A stretch of 64,000 nucleotides of DNA, from assembly GCA_030544215.1 (NCBI GenBank), contig JARZZO010000008.1, positions 17,562,614 to 17,626,613 on the forward strand, written 5' to 3'. This DNA is from Zantedeschia hybrid cultivar (lineage: Eukaryota; Streptophyta; Magnoliopsida; Alismatales; Araceae). The notes beneath the pieces are model-generated. The model had not been told where the DNA came from. It saw only the letters and a list, made by a program, of their open reading frames with translations, and did not search any database. The position numbers and the translations under genes were made by a program. Of this stretch, positions 21,628-36,200 are shown in pieces. The first letter of the stretch is position 1; each line of letters opens with the position of its first letter.

Positions 21628-24424
21628 AGACGGTTAGGACATCTCAAAGTCAACCTGAAATAAAATTCAATTTTTATTTATTTATCCACTGCAATGCCCT
21701 TGTGTGCAACACGTAAGAACAATGCAATAAGTATTACTCATAAGTATAGTGTGCCTGTGGAATCAAAGATTAGTGGTATATATCTTTTTCCATCTCCTGC
21801 AAAGGCGAGGACATTATAAACTAAATCACAGAGCACTTTGTAGCCAAACTAGAGCGCAAACTCAAAGTAAATGGAAATATATACACAAAACGCACACATG
21901 TCTATAATTTATGTATATTGTGTAGAAACTGTTAGAATTACTTACTTGTTGAAGACGAGCCTTGCCGCTGCTGGGAACGTCCACGCATGCAGCAGCAACA
22001 ATGTCACCAATAGGTAGATCTTCACGTTGCATGCAACAGCACGTTGGACACCTTGTGCAGGGACTTTAATCTTGCACCATCATGGCAAAGAATATAATAC
22101 TGTGGAGAGAAAGGAGACAAATAAAATCTGTAGAGAACAAGAGGAGAAGAACATGAAGACGTGGAGAGAAGAAGGAGAGGTGGAGAATATAATATTTTAT
22201 CCTATTCTCATCTGTTACATACGTTGGATACTAGGCCATATATATAGACTATTAAGAATAGTCCTAGCAAGACAAACACTTCAATCAAAGGAGTTATCCT
22301 AAGTCTAACACGACTAACTAGATAAACACGTTTTATACTTATCTCTAAACAAGGATAATCACGTCTGAATAATGGTGACTCCATATCAGACTCTTAACAC
22401 TAACTTAAGATTTGGATTATCTTTCAACATAAACTAACTACAAATTTGTTTTAGAAATTTAAATAAAGATGTAATTTATGATTCAAACCGAATCAAAAAA
22501 AAAAATTCGGTTAATTTTAATTTCGTTTCTACGGCTAGTTGAATTTAAAAAGGTCCTCGCTTCCTTCCGGCAAGCCTAATCGAACAGGACACGACCTAAT
22601 CAGGTGCATCATGGTGAGCTTGAGGTGTTAGCTATGGATAAGAAGGGCAGGATGAAATGCTGAACGGGAATCCCCACGGAAAAGTAAGAAGACTACTTTC
22701 TTTTATTAAAGAACAAGGTGGAACCACATGTAAAGTAAAGGGGGCCAAGAGCTTCAGTAATAGTGACTCATGGCCAATAATCCAAAATAAAGTCCGGATG
22801 GAAAACAAATGTGCTAAAGCTCCAGTGGAATGAGTCCTCCAATTTCAAAATCCTTTACCATGTGTAGAGGAAATATGTGAGAAAGGAATCTAATGCTTCT
22901 CTCGCTTGTCCACATAGAAGAGGCAGAAAAGCTCCCTCCTCACTTCCATTTCCTCCTCCAATGCCAAGGGTGAAACGAGGGAGTGTTGCTCTGTTCACAC
23001 TCGGATAGATTAATTTTAATAACAGTTCAAGTTCGAGTTAAGTATCTGAGATAGTTGTTCAAATTTGTACGTGATAAGCTTAAATTGAATATTGAATAGT
23101 TTACGAGCTTAATTAATGCATCGTAGAGTTTAAATTTTTTAAGTTTAAAATTATAAATTCATAGCAAATCGTAGCGCCATAACCTATATCAAAAAAATTT
23201 GAGTAACCCACAATAGATAACATGATGGAAGGGAGAGTTTTTGAAAACAATGCTACCGTGCAGCTGTCGATGTTGGACTGAAGAGGAAGGGAAAGTATGT
23301 AGGCCTATATTCTCATTAGTCCCATCAAAACTTTAACGTCTAAAGTGAAATGGTCCTGTTAAAAGATTTAAAAAAATAAAGAAACCAAAATTATTTAAAA
23401 ACTTAAATATAATTTTAAATGATACAACATTAAATAAACTTATCACAAGTTCAAATTAGCTAAACAAGCCCTTGTTCGAACTCAGCGTTTTATAAACTAA
23501 ATTTGAAAATTTATTTAAATTTGACCCTTTTACTCGTCAAATGTATCTATTTAGTTGCACCACTATACAACATCCTCACATAGCTCCTCCCTATATTGAC
23601 TCATCCTTTAGCGCCTCTTATTTGCAAGAGTGAGGGTGACATTGTTGCCCCGCTCTCCTCTAAAGGGAGGCCCTCATGTCCCTGCTAGTAAGACTATAAC
23701 TAGTACTCCAACTTTATGATTTGATATGTTCTCGATGTTTCGAAAATGGATGCGGAAACACAAAAAAAGAGGTATTCTCTATCCGATTCAAGTTAGGTAG
23801 ATGTGATGTTTAGTTTTATAAATGATATCACTTTCATAAGGGGGATAAGGTCTTTATTGTTATTTTTATCTAATATAATATTAAACAATAGAGATACTAT
23901 CTTAACCTAATGTAATAGACATCACATTACATATACATTACATGATACTTGTGACTTATAAGAAATATCACATATGTATCTTACAGAAAATGGATACTTC
24001 CATTCTCATTTCCACTTTTATATAGGAAATGGTTGCGAAAACAGAAATATGTATTTTCGTCTCCCCTTCCATTTTTGATATCCATATATGGAAACAAATG
24101 CGGAAACACCCATTTTTATTTCTGTCTCTAACCCGTTTGCAGCCCTACCCACTGGCAACAAAGGCGTTGGAGGAATGAGAATGTGGTGTTGGATTAGGGT
24201 TTCTAAAAAAAGGATCAACAGCTAGAATTGGAGGTATGCAGGAGTTCGCCCTCAATGCAATGGGGCTTTGTCGTTGTTCCTTTTTCTACAATGCGAGCGT
24301 CCGACTTCCGCAACCTCTATCACTTGTTGAAATTGAGTTCTTCCAATGACATAGATTTGCAGACTATATGTACATCGTGAGGAAATTTATTGGACTCACC
24401 TGGTTACAAAATGTCATCTCAAAG

Positions 24425-24781
24425 TAGGGCTGTCAAAATGGGCCCAGACCCGTTAACAGACCCGTTTGGACCCGTTAGTTATGGGTCTGGGTATACCCGT
24501 TTACCCATTAAACTTTCTATTGTCATACATTGCAAAAATTTGTGAGCTAATTTCTTGGAATTTACACCTAAAATCAAACCAAATTATCCGACACAGAGAG
24601 ATTTAAGATAAATAAATTCTATACCAGGCCGGCAGGCCCATTTATCTTTCAACATCAAATAAATAAGAAGTGGGTCCAAGACCCAACCCATTTACCCATT
24701 ATTTTTATTGGGTCTGAACCGGGTCTGGGTCTATTCACTTTGGGCATGGGTCTATCCAGACCCGAACCGTTGACAGCCCTA
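24425..24781. mobile_element. hAT-like MITE, 357 bp, 8-bp target duplication
   Basis: The terminal repeats TAGGGCTGTCAA and TTGACAGCCCTA are perfect inverts. TCTCAAAG flanks both ends (24417-24424 and 24782-24789), and 8-bp duplications are typical of hAT transposition. The interior is full of GGGTCTGGGT and its complement AGACCCG, making it largely self-complementary. No ORF. Confidence 0.88.
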
Positions 24782-25059
24782 TCTCAAAGAGTGGTAAATT
24801 GGTTATTCAACTTCTAGAAAGAATAGCTGGTAAATATTAGGGTAGAATAATCTGGTCTTACACCACCTAGCTATGTTTTCACTTAAGTTTTTTTAAAGTG
24901 GGTCCCAATCTGACCTACATGTGTAACATCCAAAGTTCTAGATAATTAGATTAGTTTAATTTATTGAATTAGATCAGTTTAACTAGTTTAAATAGGGTAG
25001 AAAACTCTTAAGAATATGATAGTGGTCAATGAGAAGACTTAAGAGGACTTAGAAAAATT

Positions 25060-25985
25060 CTAAACCTCAAATAATCGATTAATTGAAGTTAAAATAAGTC
25101 AAATAATCGAAGTTAAGTTAAGGCATGAATCGATTAAAGAGGTAACATGTAATCGATTAGTACAAGACCTATAATTGAAGCCAAAATAAGATAGAAAATC
25201 GACTAAGTAAAAGAACTGAAATTAATTAACAGAAAAAAGTAATCAATTAAAAGAATAACAACAAGTAGTCGATTTGACTATGTTGAGTAATCGAAACAAA
25301 ATATAATCGAAGTCTAAATGACTTATATAATTGATTATCCGAAGAAAATCTAATCTATCATAAGAACAACCTGTAATCGATTGAAAGAAGGCTAAGTAAG
25401 TAATCGATTTACTGGAGAACAGCTAATCAATCTAAGTGAAGAAGATATAATCAATTAATAGAGTAACACAGGTAATCAATTAAGCTGAATAACTTCTAAT
25501 CGATTAACAAACACATAGGGTAATCGATTAGATTAGCAGAACAATTCATAATCGATTAAGAATAATAATTGGTAGTCAATTAGAAGAAAAAGATTGAGAA
25601 TCGATTGGACGAATAGGGGAGGGGGGATAATTGATTAACAGAGTGACCTATAATCGATTTAGAAGACCAACTGATAATCAAATAGGAAGAAGCCAACAAT
25701 TGATTTAATGCATAACATGTAATCAATAACTCGAGCTGGTAATTAAGAGAAGAATCTATTATAAGAATAATAAGAAACTAATTACAAGAACAAAGAGAAT
25801 CAATTAGACGAACAAGCTGTAATCGATGACTTAAAGCTTGTAATCAATTAATAGAACAATACATGTAATCGATGACTTAATGCCTTTGATTGATTAACAG
25901 AACAATGCATGTAATCGATGACTTAACTGATATAATCGGTTATGTGACTAAATCTATATTATCAATTATGCATTATAAAAATGTT
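25060..25985. repeat. Degenerate ATCGATT minisatellite
   Basis: Roughly 30 loosely spaced units (about 25-37 bp apart) carry the palindromic core TAATCGATTA, or its decayed forms AATCAATTA and AATTGATTA, usually followed by an (a)gaa-rich linker. The decayed forms are what CpG deamination of ATCGAT would give. Flanks show nothing recognisable. Confidence 0.75.
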
Positions 25986-27515
25986 GTTATTTAGTGGGTT
26001 GCATGTGCCGATCGTTAGTACGTTTTGACAGTGAAATTAATTAGGATTTTCTTAAATTCTTAGTGAGATTTTCTAACCCTTTTGCAGTGCATAGGGGACA
26101 CTTGACTTGGATAAAAGGACAACTAACTTAGCAAAATATTTAACAAGGGTAGCAGTGGATTTATAAATCATGTTGGTGAGATATTTCCCCTTTCTTTTTC
26201 ACAATTTTAGTTGGAAATTTTTGAGAAGCAAAGGGAGGTTGCTGAGCTTGAGTAGAAGCAGAGGCTCAAGTTTTCTTGAAGATTTAAGGATTTTTCTTGA
26301 TCTAAGATAGGTTAATGATAAACAATTCATATTATTTTGCTCATTCATATGATTTTAAATCTATTTTGAGTAATGTGAGGCATGTAAAATCTGTATGGGT
26401 GAGAGTAGGATGCCCAATTTGATATTTATCTATGTTACCTTATTAGAACACACACTTATAATAAATTATGTGTACTGTTGAATTTTCTGGAAGTAATTAA
26501 TTAGTAGATTAATAGACCTAAGGAGCTAAACTGCCGTACAATCATTTTGTAGAAAGTTTCCCCCCATCTGATTTTGAAAGCTGTGATAATTGCAGTGTTA
26601 TTTTGAACTTTAAGAAAATATAAACGTATGGATACTGTCATCTTAAGGTGATATATATGAATGAATCTACAGTAAAATGTGACGGTAGTTATACATCTGG
26701 CTCGATAGATGGGTATATGTGAAATTTTAAAAGTCAAACTTCAGTTTGGTGGAAAGTGAGGGTGCGTCTTTGATCCCAGCTAGTTGTATGAAGACCATGA
26801 TACTGCATTTGTCTATGTGTTAGGGTGTGTCTGACACTTTATGTTGTGGTTTAAATATTTGTCCGACTACCTAAGATTTAAAATTTAATATTTATGTGTG
26901 AATGTGCTCCTTCAAACATGATTCAGTATGTAGGAATGATATGTATGATTGCTTGTACAACAGGCCTATGGAATATGAAAGTTTATATGTGAAAAGATGA
27001 TATTTAGATGTGAAAATTGAGCTGATTTAATTCAAACTTTTGTGCTATTTGTTTGTCCTTGAAACACACATTTAGTATGAGTATAACTTATAAGAGTTCT
27101 AATATGATAGCATGTGAATATGCAACATTATTTATATGTAAGCATGCATTAATTTTGATATATGCTGAATTTTACAATCACACAAGTTAGTGGGATGTAT
27201 TTTTAAGTTATTCCAGCAGCGGGTAGTGAAAGGAACTGATGGTAATTTTGAGGACCTTGATTAGAACTTCTGCAGCTTAGAAAGTAGGTCTGAATGTAAA
27301 TTCTTTATTGATTTAAGAGATCTTTAGTTATATATTTCATATCTTAGTATGGATCCTGACATGTAATTAAACATATTTTAATCAAGAGGATTTTGATATG
27401 ATTATGTGCTGTGCTTTGGACAGAATGGATAGTTGATTTGTTAATTGCTTGTGGGCTTTCCAAGACTACAACTTAAGAATTGTCTGAATCTATGGGTCTC
27501 CGAAACATGTCTGTA

Positions 27516-27626
27516 CAATCTGACCAATTGGACAATCCAAAAATCCTAACTATTTGTTATTGTTCATTCGGGGTTGGTTTTGAATTTTAGGAGTTTTTTT
27601 GAGTCATCCGGTTGAAGATCGGATTG
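27516..27626. mobile_element. Foldback MITE (dispersed family, short diverged copy)
   Basis: CAATCTGACCAATTGGACAATCC on the left is answered by a diverged reverse complement at 27604-27626 (ending GATCGGATTG). The centre 'aactatttgttattgttcattcgggg' relates to the other copies. Ends are approximate. Confidence 0.4.
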
Positions 27627-27981
27627 TATGCACATATAAGTCGGGTTGAGATCCACCTAAAAAATTTAATTTTTAATGAAAACACTCCTAGACGATGCAA
27701 CGAGTTTTACTCATTTTCAAATATCCCAACAAATGAAATGAGTCATTTTTCTTTTCCTGTCCAGTTTTATTGTCCGGGCCATAGGCAATAGCTTAGTGGA
27801 TCCCACCACTCCCGTTCTTGCATCCTGGCTCTAGGATTGCCTCCCGCCCATTCCTCACCCTTTGGCCGGCTTGTTCGCCTATCGCAGTTATGGATCGGTT
27901 ATATACGAAATTCTCTCCTCCTCGGTGGAGATATCTCTAGCTCTAGTTAGACTCGAACTAAGCCCCGAAGTGTTCTACATA

Positions 27982-28146
27982 TTTATACAGTTCTGAATAG
28001 ACGACTCAAAAAAAATCTGAAAAATCAAATATTGAATCTCAAAGAACAGTAAAAATATCTTTAATGGGCTGAACCTAATAACAATTATTGATTTTTTAGA
28101 TTTTTTTTGAATCGTCGGATCGGAGATCGTACTATACAGACATGTA
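27982..28146. mobile_element. Foldback MITE (dispersed family, copy 3)
   Basis: The arms GACGACTCAAAAAAAATCTG and CAGATTT-like sequence with GAATCGTCGG are inverted. The interior GGGCTGAACCTAATAACAAT matches the interior of the copy at 3742-3899, which ties the family together. Confidence 0.55.
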
Positions 28147-30205
28147 AAACATCTCGAGGTCTACTATTTTTTTTTTTAAAAACTCACCGCACTGACCCTT
28201 ACTCCCGGTAGAGAGCCAAGTGCTCCTTCCACTTGGTCATCTGACTAAAAAAATCCGATTTTGTCATCCAGATGCGATTTAAAGTGGATTGTGTCTGCTG
28301 GGCCTCTGTGCCGGTACAGAAGCAGTGTTGTCAATAGCAAATGGGCTATAGTTGGAGACTTGGAGTTATTCACCTTCGAATCTTTTTAATAAACCCATTT
28401 TAAAACTTCTATCAAATGCTTTCTGTCAGAAGACACAAAAGTGACTAAAAGCTTGTATCAATAGCTTTAAAAAGCTAGTTCCTTTCCTCAGAATAATCGA
28501 GTTAAAATCTGTGAAAGTTCAAAAGTGGTTCTAACTAACTATGCAATATAAGTATGTATATGCCTGTACGTATATTATAAGGTCTGCCTCTTCAAAATAC
28601 CTATCAATTTGTAGTTGGATATATGTCCGATTAAAACAATTAACAGATATATTCAAATATTGGTTTAATTATTTGATTAACATTTGAAGTGGAAACAAAA
28701 AATAGATATCCGCTCTAATTATTATCCGACTAATTATATCTTTTGATAGGTTCTTATAATTTTAATGATGTTTATATATTTAAATAAGCGGTTCAATATC
28801 TGATGTGTGCTTAATATATGTGTGGAGCCAAAATAACAAATTTTATTGTGAATTTTTCGCTTTTAGTAATTTTACTTATTTAGATAAAATATTTAAGTCA
28901 TTTGTTACTATCTAAATGTATACTTAATAGAGCATTTGAATTATTGAAAATTTATTGAGACATTTATAACTTGAATATTTAACAATTTAAATCTATGATG
29001 CTTATAGACTATGCAAAGAATAAATTTACAAGTCTAAACTATCAATTAATTTGCAATAATCAAATTATTATATGAATTCAGATATCTATCAGATAATACT
29101 CGAAATCAGATATTTAGATAATAATAAACTAGGTGGAATCGGATGCTGTGACATCCGCTCTACATTAGTTTGACGATCCACCTTCAACAGTATTAACTTT
29201 CCCCCTCCTTTGTCAATCGACTTGCAAGGAGTACATGTTAATTATTAGGCGTCTATCTAATGCATGCGCACCCTTTTAACCATAGGCTACAAGAGGTCAG
29301 CCCAAAGTTACACTGAAAAACCGTTAATTATGAAAAATACCATTTTAAAAATTTAAATTTATTTATTTTATAAATATCAAAAATAAAAATCCCTTATTTT
29401 GAATTTACAACCGTTTTTGATGAAAAATAGAGCCACAGAAGGAGGTCCTTCTACAATTAGTATTTTGGATCAATCCAAACAAAAGAAATCCACTAACTTT
29501 ACTATTTAATTTCAGTTAGAACAAATAATGAAGAAAGTTCAGTATTTTACAAACTAAACAATCCTCTATGGGGCTTGATTGTCATATTAACTAATTTTAT
29601 TAATATTAATTTTGATACTGCTACTAATATTAGGTATCTGATTATGTTTTATTAATTTTGATATTTAATATATTAATAAAGTATATTATCACAACAAATT
29701 TAACATAGATCTCAACCCAAAAAACATTAAATTTAATCTATGAAAGTCGCAAGACCTCTTCTCCTCTCTTTCCCATCTCTAACACTCTTTTTTCTCCTTC
29801 AACGATTCTCCTCACTATTCTTGTAATATTAATTTTTAGTATAGACTTCAAAATATTAATATTAAAACGAATTTTACACCAAACATAATACTCCAATCAA
29901 ACACAACATTAATGTTCTAATGAGATTTATTTTGAACAAAAAGATAACCAAAATAGGGCATGGCAGTCGTTTACCTGTGAATTTGTGGTCAACGGGTTCT
30001 GCTGGTATTTGGTAGTTTACTTGGTAGCAAGTGAAGGAAGCTGGAGACCCCTCAGCGAACGCAACGCCTAATCAGCAGGGTCGCCAAAGTTGCCATCTTT
30101 CTTCTTCTGTTTCCCCTCGGCAGCCCTTTCTCCAGCTGCTACTGCGCAACTCCACGCGGGGCAGCACCTTCCCAAGGGGGGTGTGCCGGAGACGGATGCC
30201 GGCGG

Positions 30206-33200
30206 ATGAGGCCGCCATGGAAGCTGATCGCCTCGCCCGCCTCTCTCGCAGCGTCGACGATCGCTATTGCGCTTGCCGCCGTCATCATAGGCTACATGCA
30301 CAGGAAGCCGATCCCGCCGGTTTGTGCTCCCTCCCTTCTTGGCCCCCCCGTTCCAGGTTGGTGGTGGCGTTGGGATTTTTGGTCTTGTTAGTAGATTTAT
30401 CTGTTCTCGTGGTGTTTAGTTTGATGTGCGATGGGAATTATGGGTTGCTGTTGCTTGTTGAGAGGTTTACAGTTAATGTGGTTGGTTAGGGTTTTAAAGT
30501 TTAAATATTTTTGTAGTTTCTGATCGACGAGGTTCGTTTGGTTGTTCACTTGGTCGTTTCTGCGTTTTCTTTAGAGGATTTGGACTGCCGATGAGATCGC
30601 CTTGTACAATGGAACTGACAAGGGAGCGCCTATACTGTTGGGGATATTGGGGTATTTTCCTATTTTTGTGTTTGTTCGAATTGCAAATTTTCTGTCACTC
30701 GAGTAAGGTGCTGTGCAAGTGATCGTCTAACGGATGGTTGGATGTCTTCAATCCTTGTAGTGCAGTTCTGTCTTTGATGTGACAAAGGGAAGATCGCACT
30801 ATGGCCCGGGAGGGGGTTACCAGCACTTTGCAGGGAGGTTGGTTGTAGGTTAATCTGCTTCTCGTTATTTGCTGTTCTCTGATCTTTTTCCCGTCATCAA
30901 GTGTTGCTTTTTCTCTGTTGTCCATGTTGTTGAAGCAAGATGTTCTTTTGAATTTTGAGCAAAAATCTATGTGGTTCTTGTAATCCTGAGAAGCTCTGGC
31001 CGCTAGGAATCATTGTCTTTTAATTACAATCATGCTAAGCACAATATAACTGATTAAAATTTACCTACCACCGTGAAGAAATCCCATGCACAAAAGTCTG
31101 TCACTTTATGAAGGATAGGATAGGTAATTACATTTATGTGCACGGCTATAATTGAATGTGCCTCACCCCCTCCACTCAGAAAAGTAATCAGAACAGCTTA
31201 CTTAAATCAGAGTTTGGCATTGTAGCATAGTGCATCCACAAGCTCGTGCACTACCAAAATCATACACTAATCAAGAAATTAATCTAAGGGAGTGCAATCT
31301 TGCGAAGCTCTGGCTTCTATGTACCATTAGCATCCTCAATACCAAAAAGTCATGAAAAGATAGAAGCTCATAACCATAAAAAAGGACTTCAAAACTTGTC
31401 ACTTCGTGATGTTGTAGATATTACATTTCTGTCAAATATAACTCATTCTGCACCTCAAAGAAAGAAACTGACAGGAACGGTTCTCTTAGATCTTGGCATA
31501 GCAGGACATGTCTGCTAGAAGCTTTGTGCACTACGCAAATCATGACCGCACTCTCTGTGGTATCTACTATCCAGTCTTGCTGTTGGAATGTGGCCATGTT
31601 TCTATCCATCTAATGATGCAGAATGACCGGAGGCGTCTCACCCCGCAATCCTGATGTGTCTCACCTGACCCTGTTGCAGGGCTTTTTTAACCCTGTTTCA
31701 GGGTTTGCTCTGTCTCAGAGAGGACCATCAGAAAATAACTCAAAGTTCGTAATATAATTCACCTATAAATTAAAAGGACACTGTACATCCATATATATTA
31801 TGTTTAGGAAGCAATCCGTCTCCAACTCAAACCTCTAACTCAACTATAGACTAAATACTCCTAACTAGATAAATATTGCAAAATTTTGCACTAAAAATTC
31901 TTAAAAAAATAAAAAGGTACTCTTAAAATTCTAAAAAGTAGAAAACATGCTAAATGGTTCCAAATGGACAAAAATAAAATATCTATGGGCTCATCTAAAA
32001 TAACCTATGCATTAAATGACCTCCGAGTTGTCTTTGAACCACAAAGAAAACTAGAATGGCTGTCTGATGAGGTTAGATGCACTTCATCATGGTAAGTTGG
32101 TCTTGGATCCCCATCATCCATGTCCCCATTGTCTGGACAAAATGAGGATGTTGGCATCCATCTTCTTCCCATTTGTTCGAGGATTCTACTTTCTAGTAAG
32201 GGCCTAGGTGGAATTTGGTGTGCCGTGAGACTAATTTCCATCGAAGGCCTCTCTATATCTTTTGAGTTTGAGGTCATTGAAAGAAGAGATGCCTTCCAGT
32301 TTCCAGCACAATCTCACACAAATAAGGATTTTTGTCAACTGCCATTAGTTTCCTCCATAGTCCATAAGTTGTCTGTTAGCTTTTACTGTATCTAGATTAA
32401 GCTGCCATAGAAATAATTTCACTTCCATAGGTATTTTTGACTTTCGTATGTATCTGCACCCTTTCAAAAATATCCAATGAGGCATGCTATTGTTTATGGG
32501 ACTCGACCTATCTCTTTGTTTCCTGCCAACCTAGGAAATACTCAAAAAATCCCTTGGATTATTATCCCCTATAATAATCGGAGTTAATCCTCTAGCAAAA
32601 CCATGTTAGCCGCATTTGTCCTAGGATTCAACATGGTGTACCGAGATGCCATGATTTACAGAAACCATTGCAGCTACTGGGTTCTGTACAATTCCAGAAG
32701 GCTTCAGAAATAACAAGCCAAGTAGTCTATCAGATATCCAGTGTTCCTTCCTGAATAATGATTGCTTCCCATTTCCATCCCCAACCCTAAAACCGCACAT
32801 AACCTGAAGCTGCTCAGCTGCACATTGAATTCTCAGATTGTAGTATCCTGTTTCTCTTTCTAGATAGCAACTGTCAATGCCAAGTGCTTGAGTTCTTCTG
32901 AGTGCTTGAATTCTTTAACATTGATGTATCTACTTGCTCTATCTGACCATAGTTATCAATCCCGTCCCAGTGCTTGTCCCGTTTTCCTACTGGCATGGGA
33001 CGTCCTTGTGTCCCGGACAATTCTGGTGTTTCGTCCCAGAATTTTTTCCATATATATTCCAACAAATGTAAAGCATATGGATACAATAAACAATATGGAA
33101 AGTAAACATATAAACATGAAAATTGGCAAAATTAATGCAATAAAAGCATTTATGATGGCTTTATGGGATTATAAAGGAGTATATTCATCAAATGAACTGC

Positions 33201-36200
33201 CAAAATAAGTTTACAGGGAGCTTAAGTGGTTAGGAAAATATTAAGTTAAAATAACAAATTCTAATTGGGATAGGCTGGAAGCCTGGAATCGGGACAGGTC
33301 GGAGCAGATTGGGACGGGCCGGGACATAGCGGGACAGCTATTGGGACAAATAAAAAACTGTTCCATCCCTTTTTTTCACTGTGACGGGACATCCCCGCTT
33401 GTCCCAATCCGTTTATTTTCTAGGATTTTCTCCTTAAAAAAGTACAACTCGAGAATACCAACGATTTCCTTTTGTCTTCCTCTAAAATGTTTTTATTTTC
33501 TAGGATTTCCCACTCTCAGTATCACTTTTTATCTTTTCATTTATGATAAAATAATATTCTTCATAGGATGAGGTGACCTTAATTGTTAATTTGTGTGCGG
33601 ACAATGTGGGACATAACAGAGAGAGAATATCTTTGTGGGACAAGTCAAGGTGCGCTTGTGTGTGTGTACAGGCGCATACACACACTCATGGCTGATATTT
33701 TGGGTTTAGTTCTCCATATGTAAACCGTATTTTATCAATGAACTTGTGGTACCATCCACATCCGAAAAGAAAGGTATAGGTATGTATATATTAATAGCAA
33801 TGACTTGGATGTCTGGCCTGGGAGCTCCCCAGACCCCAGCTGGGTTTTCCTGCGAATACTATCCCTGCCCAAAAAATAGCAATGAAGTTTACTGTACACT
33901 TCTTACAATGGCTTTCCCTTCTAGTTGAAGTTGTTGTGGATCAATCAGCTGCAGTTTTATATTTATTACAATATGACAATTGTGGTCATTGACCTATTTT
34001 AGATTTTCTTTGTGTTTTCTGCAGTTGTATCCGTAATAATGTGTATTATTCTTTGTGAGATTTCAGGGATGCATCACGTGCATTTGTTTCAGGAAATTTT
34101 ACAGGTATAGTAAGCTATCTTTGGATCCTATGCTTATGACCTTGGATAGTTTTGTTACTAACTAATAACCTAACTGTTTTTCATAGATGTTGTACTTAGG
34201 GCTGCAACCTTGGGTGGGAGAACCTGAACCTGAGTGGGTCAACCTAATGTTGTGGTCTTGTTAAACTCGAGCAAACTCGAGTTGGTCGGTTTGGGGTTGG
34301 GGGAACTTCTGACCTGACCTAGGTTGGGTTTCAGGTTGGACAATCTTATCACATCAGTCAATATGAAGATTACTTAGTTTGCTAGACTGTAGTTCATTTA
34401 GTTTTATATCTTTGAACAAGAAGTTAGATTACAATGTGCTTTTTGTGATGTTCTCAAGTAATCATCAAGTTTGGATTGCATCTTTATTTTTAGTTCTTGT
34501 GATATGGTAGGCATGTAGTTTTATCTCTCTTTGAACAGAGAATTTGGATTGTGAGAAAGAGGAACTTAGAATGTAGGCTGTTAAGCTTATAACTAAACTT
34601 AACCCACCCAACTCAACCCTCCCCAACCCCCTGTTGGGACATTATTTAATCTTTTTGGAGGTCAGGCTGGTATTGAATGGGTTGGGAGGTCAGGCTGGGT
34701 TGTGTTAGGGTTGAGGGTCTCTTGACATGGGTTGGGTTAAGGTTGACCCCAACCCACAACCTAAACTGACTTGAGTTGCAGCTACAGTCATACCTAACTA
34801 ATCAATCATAGGCGTCATGTGTATATGCACATTTGCAAACAAAAATATGCCATCTACAAGTGGCAAAGTTATATGCTTTGGACCAAAGGCATACCCTCTG
34901 AAATGATGTTTCATTTCACTCCTCTACAAATACTCATCCTAAAGACCCTTCAGATGATCACATATCCTTGCGTCAAACTAATCTTTTTAACTTTTTGCCT
35001 AGACTCTCTCCATAATCCAAAGGGATCTTCAAGGCTACTCCATGATTGCATAAGCTTAAGCTTTGTACCTAGGATGGTAAAGCTTTACTTGTCAATTGGT
35101 CTTTTCTTTGATAAATCCTCCTCTGTCTAGAGTTGCTGTGGCCATGTATTTGGCGCCACCTCGTCAAGGTGCAAGAAACAACTAGGAAAACATTGTGAGA
35201 TCTTTGAATCCTTTATTAGATTTAATTTTCCCTGCATGGATGAGATAAGACTTATCACGGTGGTGGAGCCAGTAGTGATGGTGATGATGTCTGATTGCAT
35301 GACCTTTGCCATGGGTGTCAAGCTTCAACTGTTTTTACTTGATCTAAAATTCTAGACTTTCCATGTGTTTGTCCATTGACTTCAGCTATATAAGGTCTAT
35401 AGTTTGGTTCCTCAACTTTGATGAATGGTGACCAGGTTACATGGGTCAATTGACTAACTGACCTAGGTTAATCCCAAATCTCGGCTGGGTCTGTTAACCA
35501 TGATGTGGTCCATGTGGCGGAAGGCAGGTGTCTGGCACATGTGCCAGCACCCAATATCATACCTCTGAAGTCAAATCTCTCTGACCTTGGGTAGGTATCA
35601 TTGGTCAAAGGAGAAGAAAACATTTCCCATACTTTTGAAATTGAGGTAAAGGTAGTCAGGTGGGAATGAGGGTATTTCTGATGACCTTGCATGGACAGAG
35701 GCTATTGCTACTTTGCATTGCAAGTGGTACTGTTGTAGATGGGCTTTGCAACTAGATAAAGGGCAAAAAAAGGAAGGCTGGTTTGTTATGGTTTTATTGG
35801 CGAGGGTGGTGGTGTGAAGTTGGGGCTACTTGATGCAGGATACGAAGCAAAGAATCCTTCCCCCATTCCCTTTTGCTTTTATTAGGACCCTTTTTGGTCC
35901 ATCATGTACTTTGATATTTCCTAGGGGTTACAAATACATAAATGGAGGGGGGGAGTCTAAGGTCCCGTTTGGTATCGGGATAGAAAAGGAGAAGAATAGG
36001 GATAAATTAACCTAGATTAATTTATCCCTATCCTTATTCTGTGATGTGTTTGGTATGTGAGGGGATAAGAAAAAAGTTAATCCTATTCTCTATTTGGTGA
36101 AAATGAGCACAGTATGGAAGATAAGTTGTGAAAAAGACATTGCTACCCTTCTAATATAAAGTAACATGGGTATTATATTATTTTATGTAATATAACTATA

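Larger units (their letters stand above)
19433..24416. other. AT-rich intergenic DNA, no supported gene
   Basis: Holds the hairpin at 19928-19959 and foldback MITE copies at about 20985-21128 and at 21478-21627. The remaining sequence shows many short AT-rich words and no credible coding frame, RNA gene or transposon terminus. Confidence 0.5.
25990..30205. other. AT-rich intergenic DNA upstream of MAPR4
   Basis: No coding frame or RNA gene is supported. It holds two foldback MITE copies (27516-27626, 27982-28146). GC content climbs from about 30020 onward, as expected for the 5' leader of the downstream gene. No convincing TATA box was found near 30000-30200. Confidence 0.5.

Noticed and set aside
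30031..30489. 152-residue ORF overlapping MAPR4 exon 1
   Set aside because: It is in another frame and runs straight through the intron-1 donor; the 30206 frame gives the conserved protein.
34196..34786. Firm call of a hAT-like element rich in GGGTTGGG
   Set aside because: The ends (TAGGGCTGCAAC, GTTGCAGCTA) are suggestive, but I could not find an 8-bp target duplication.
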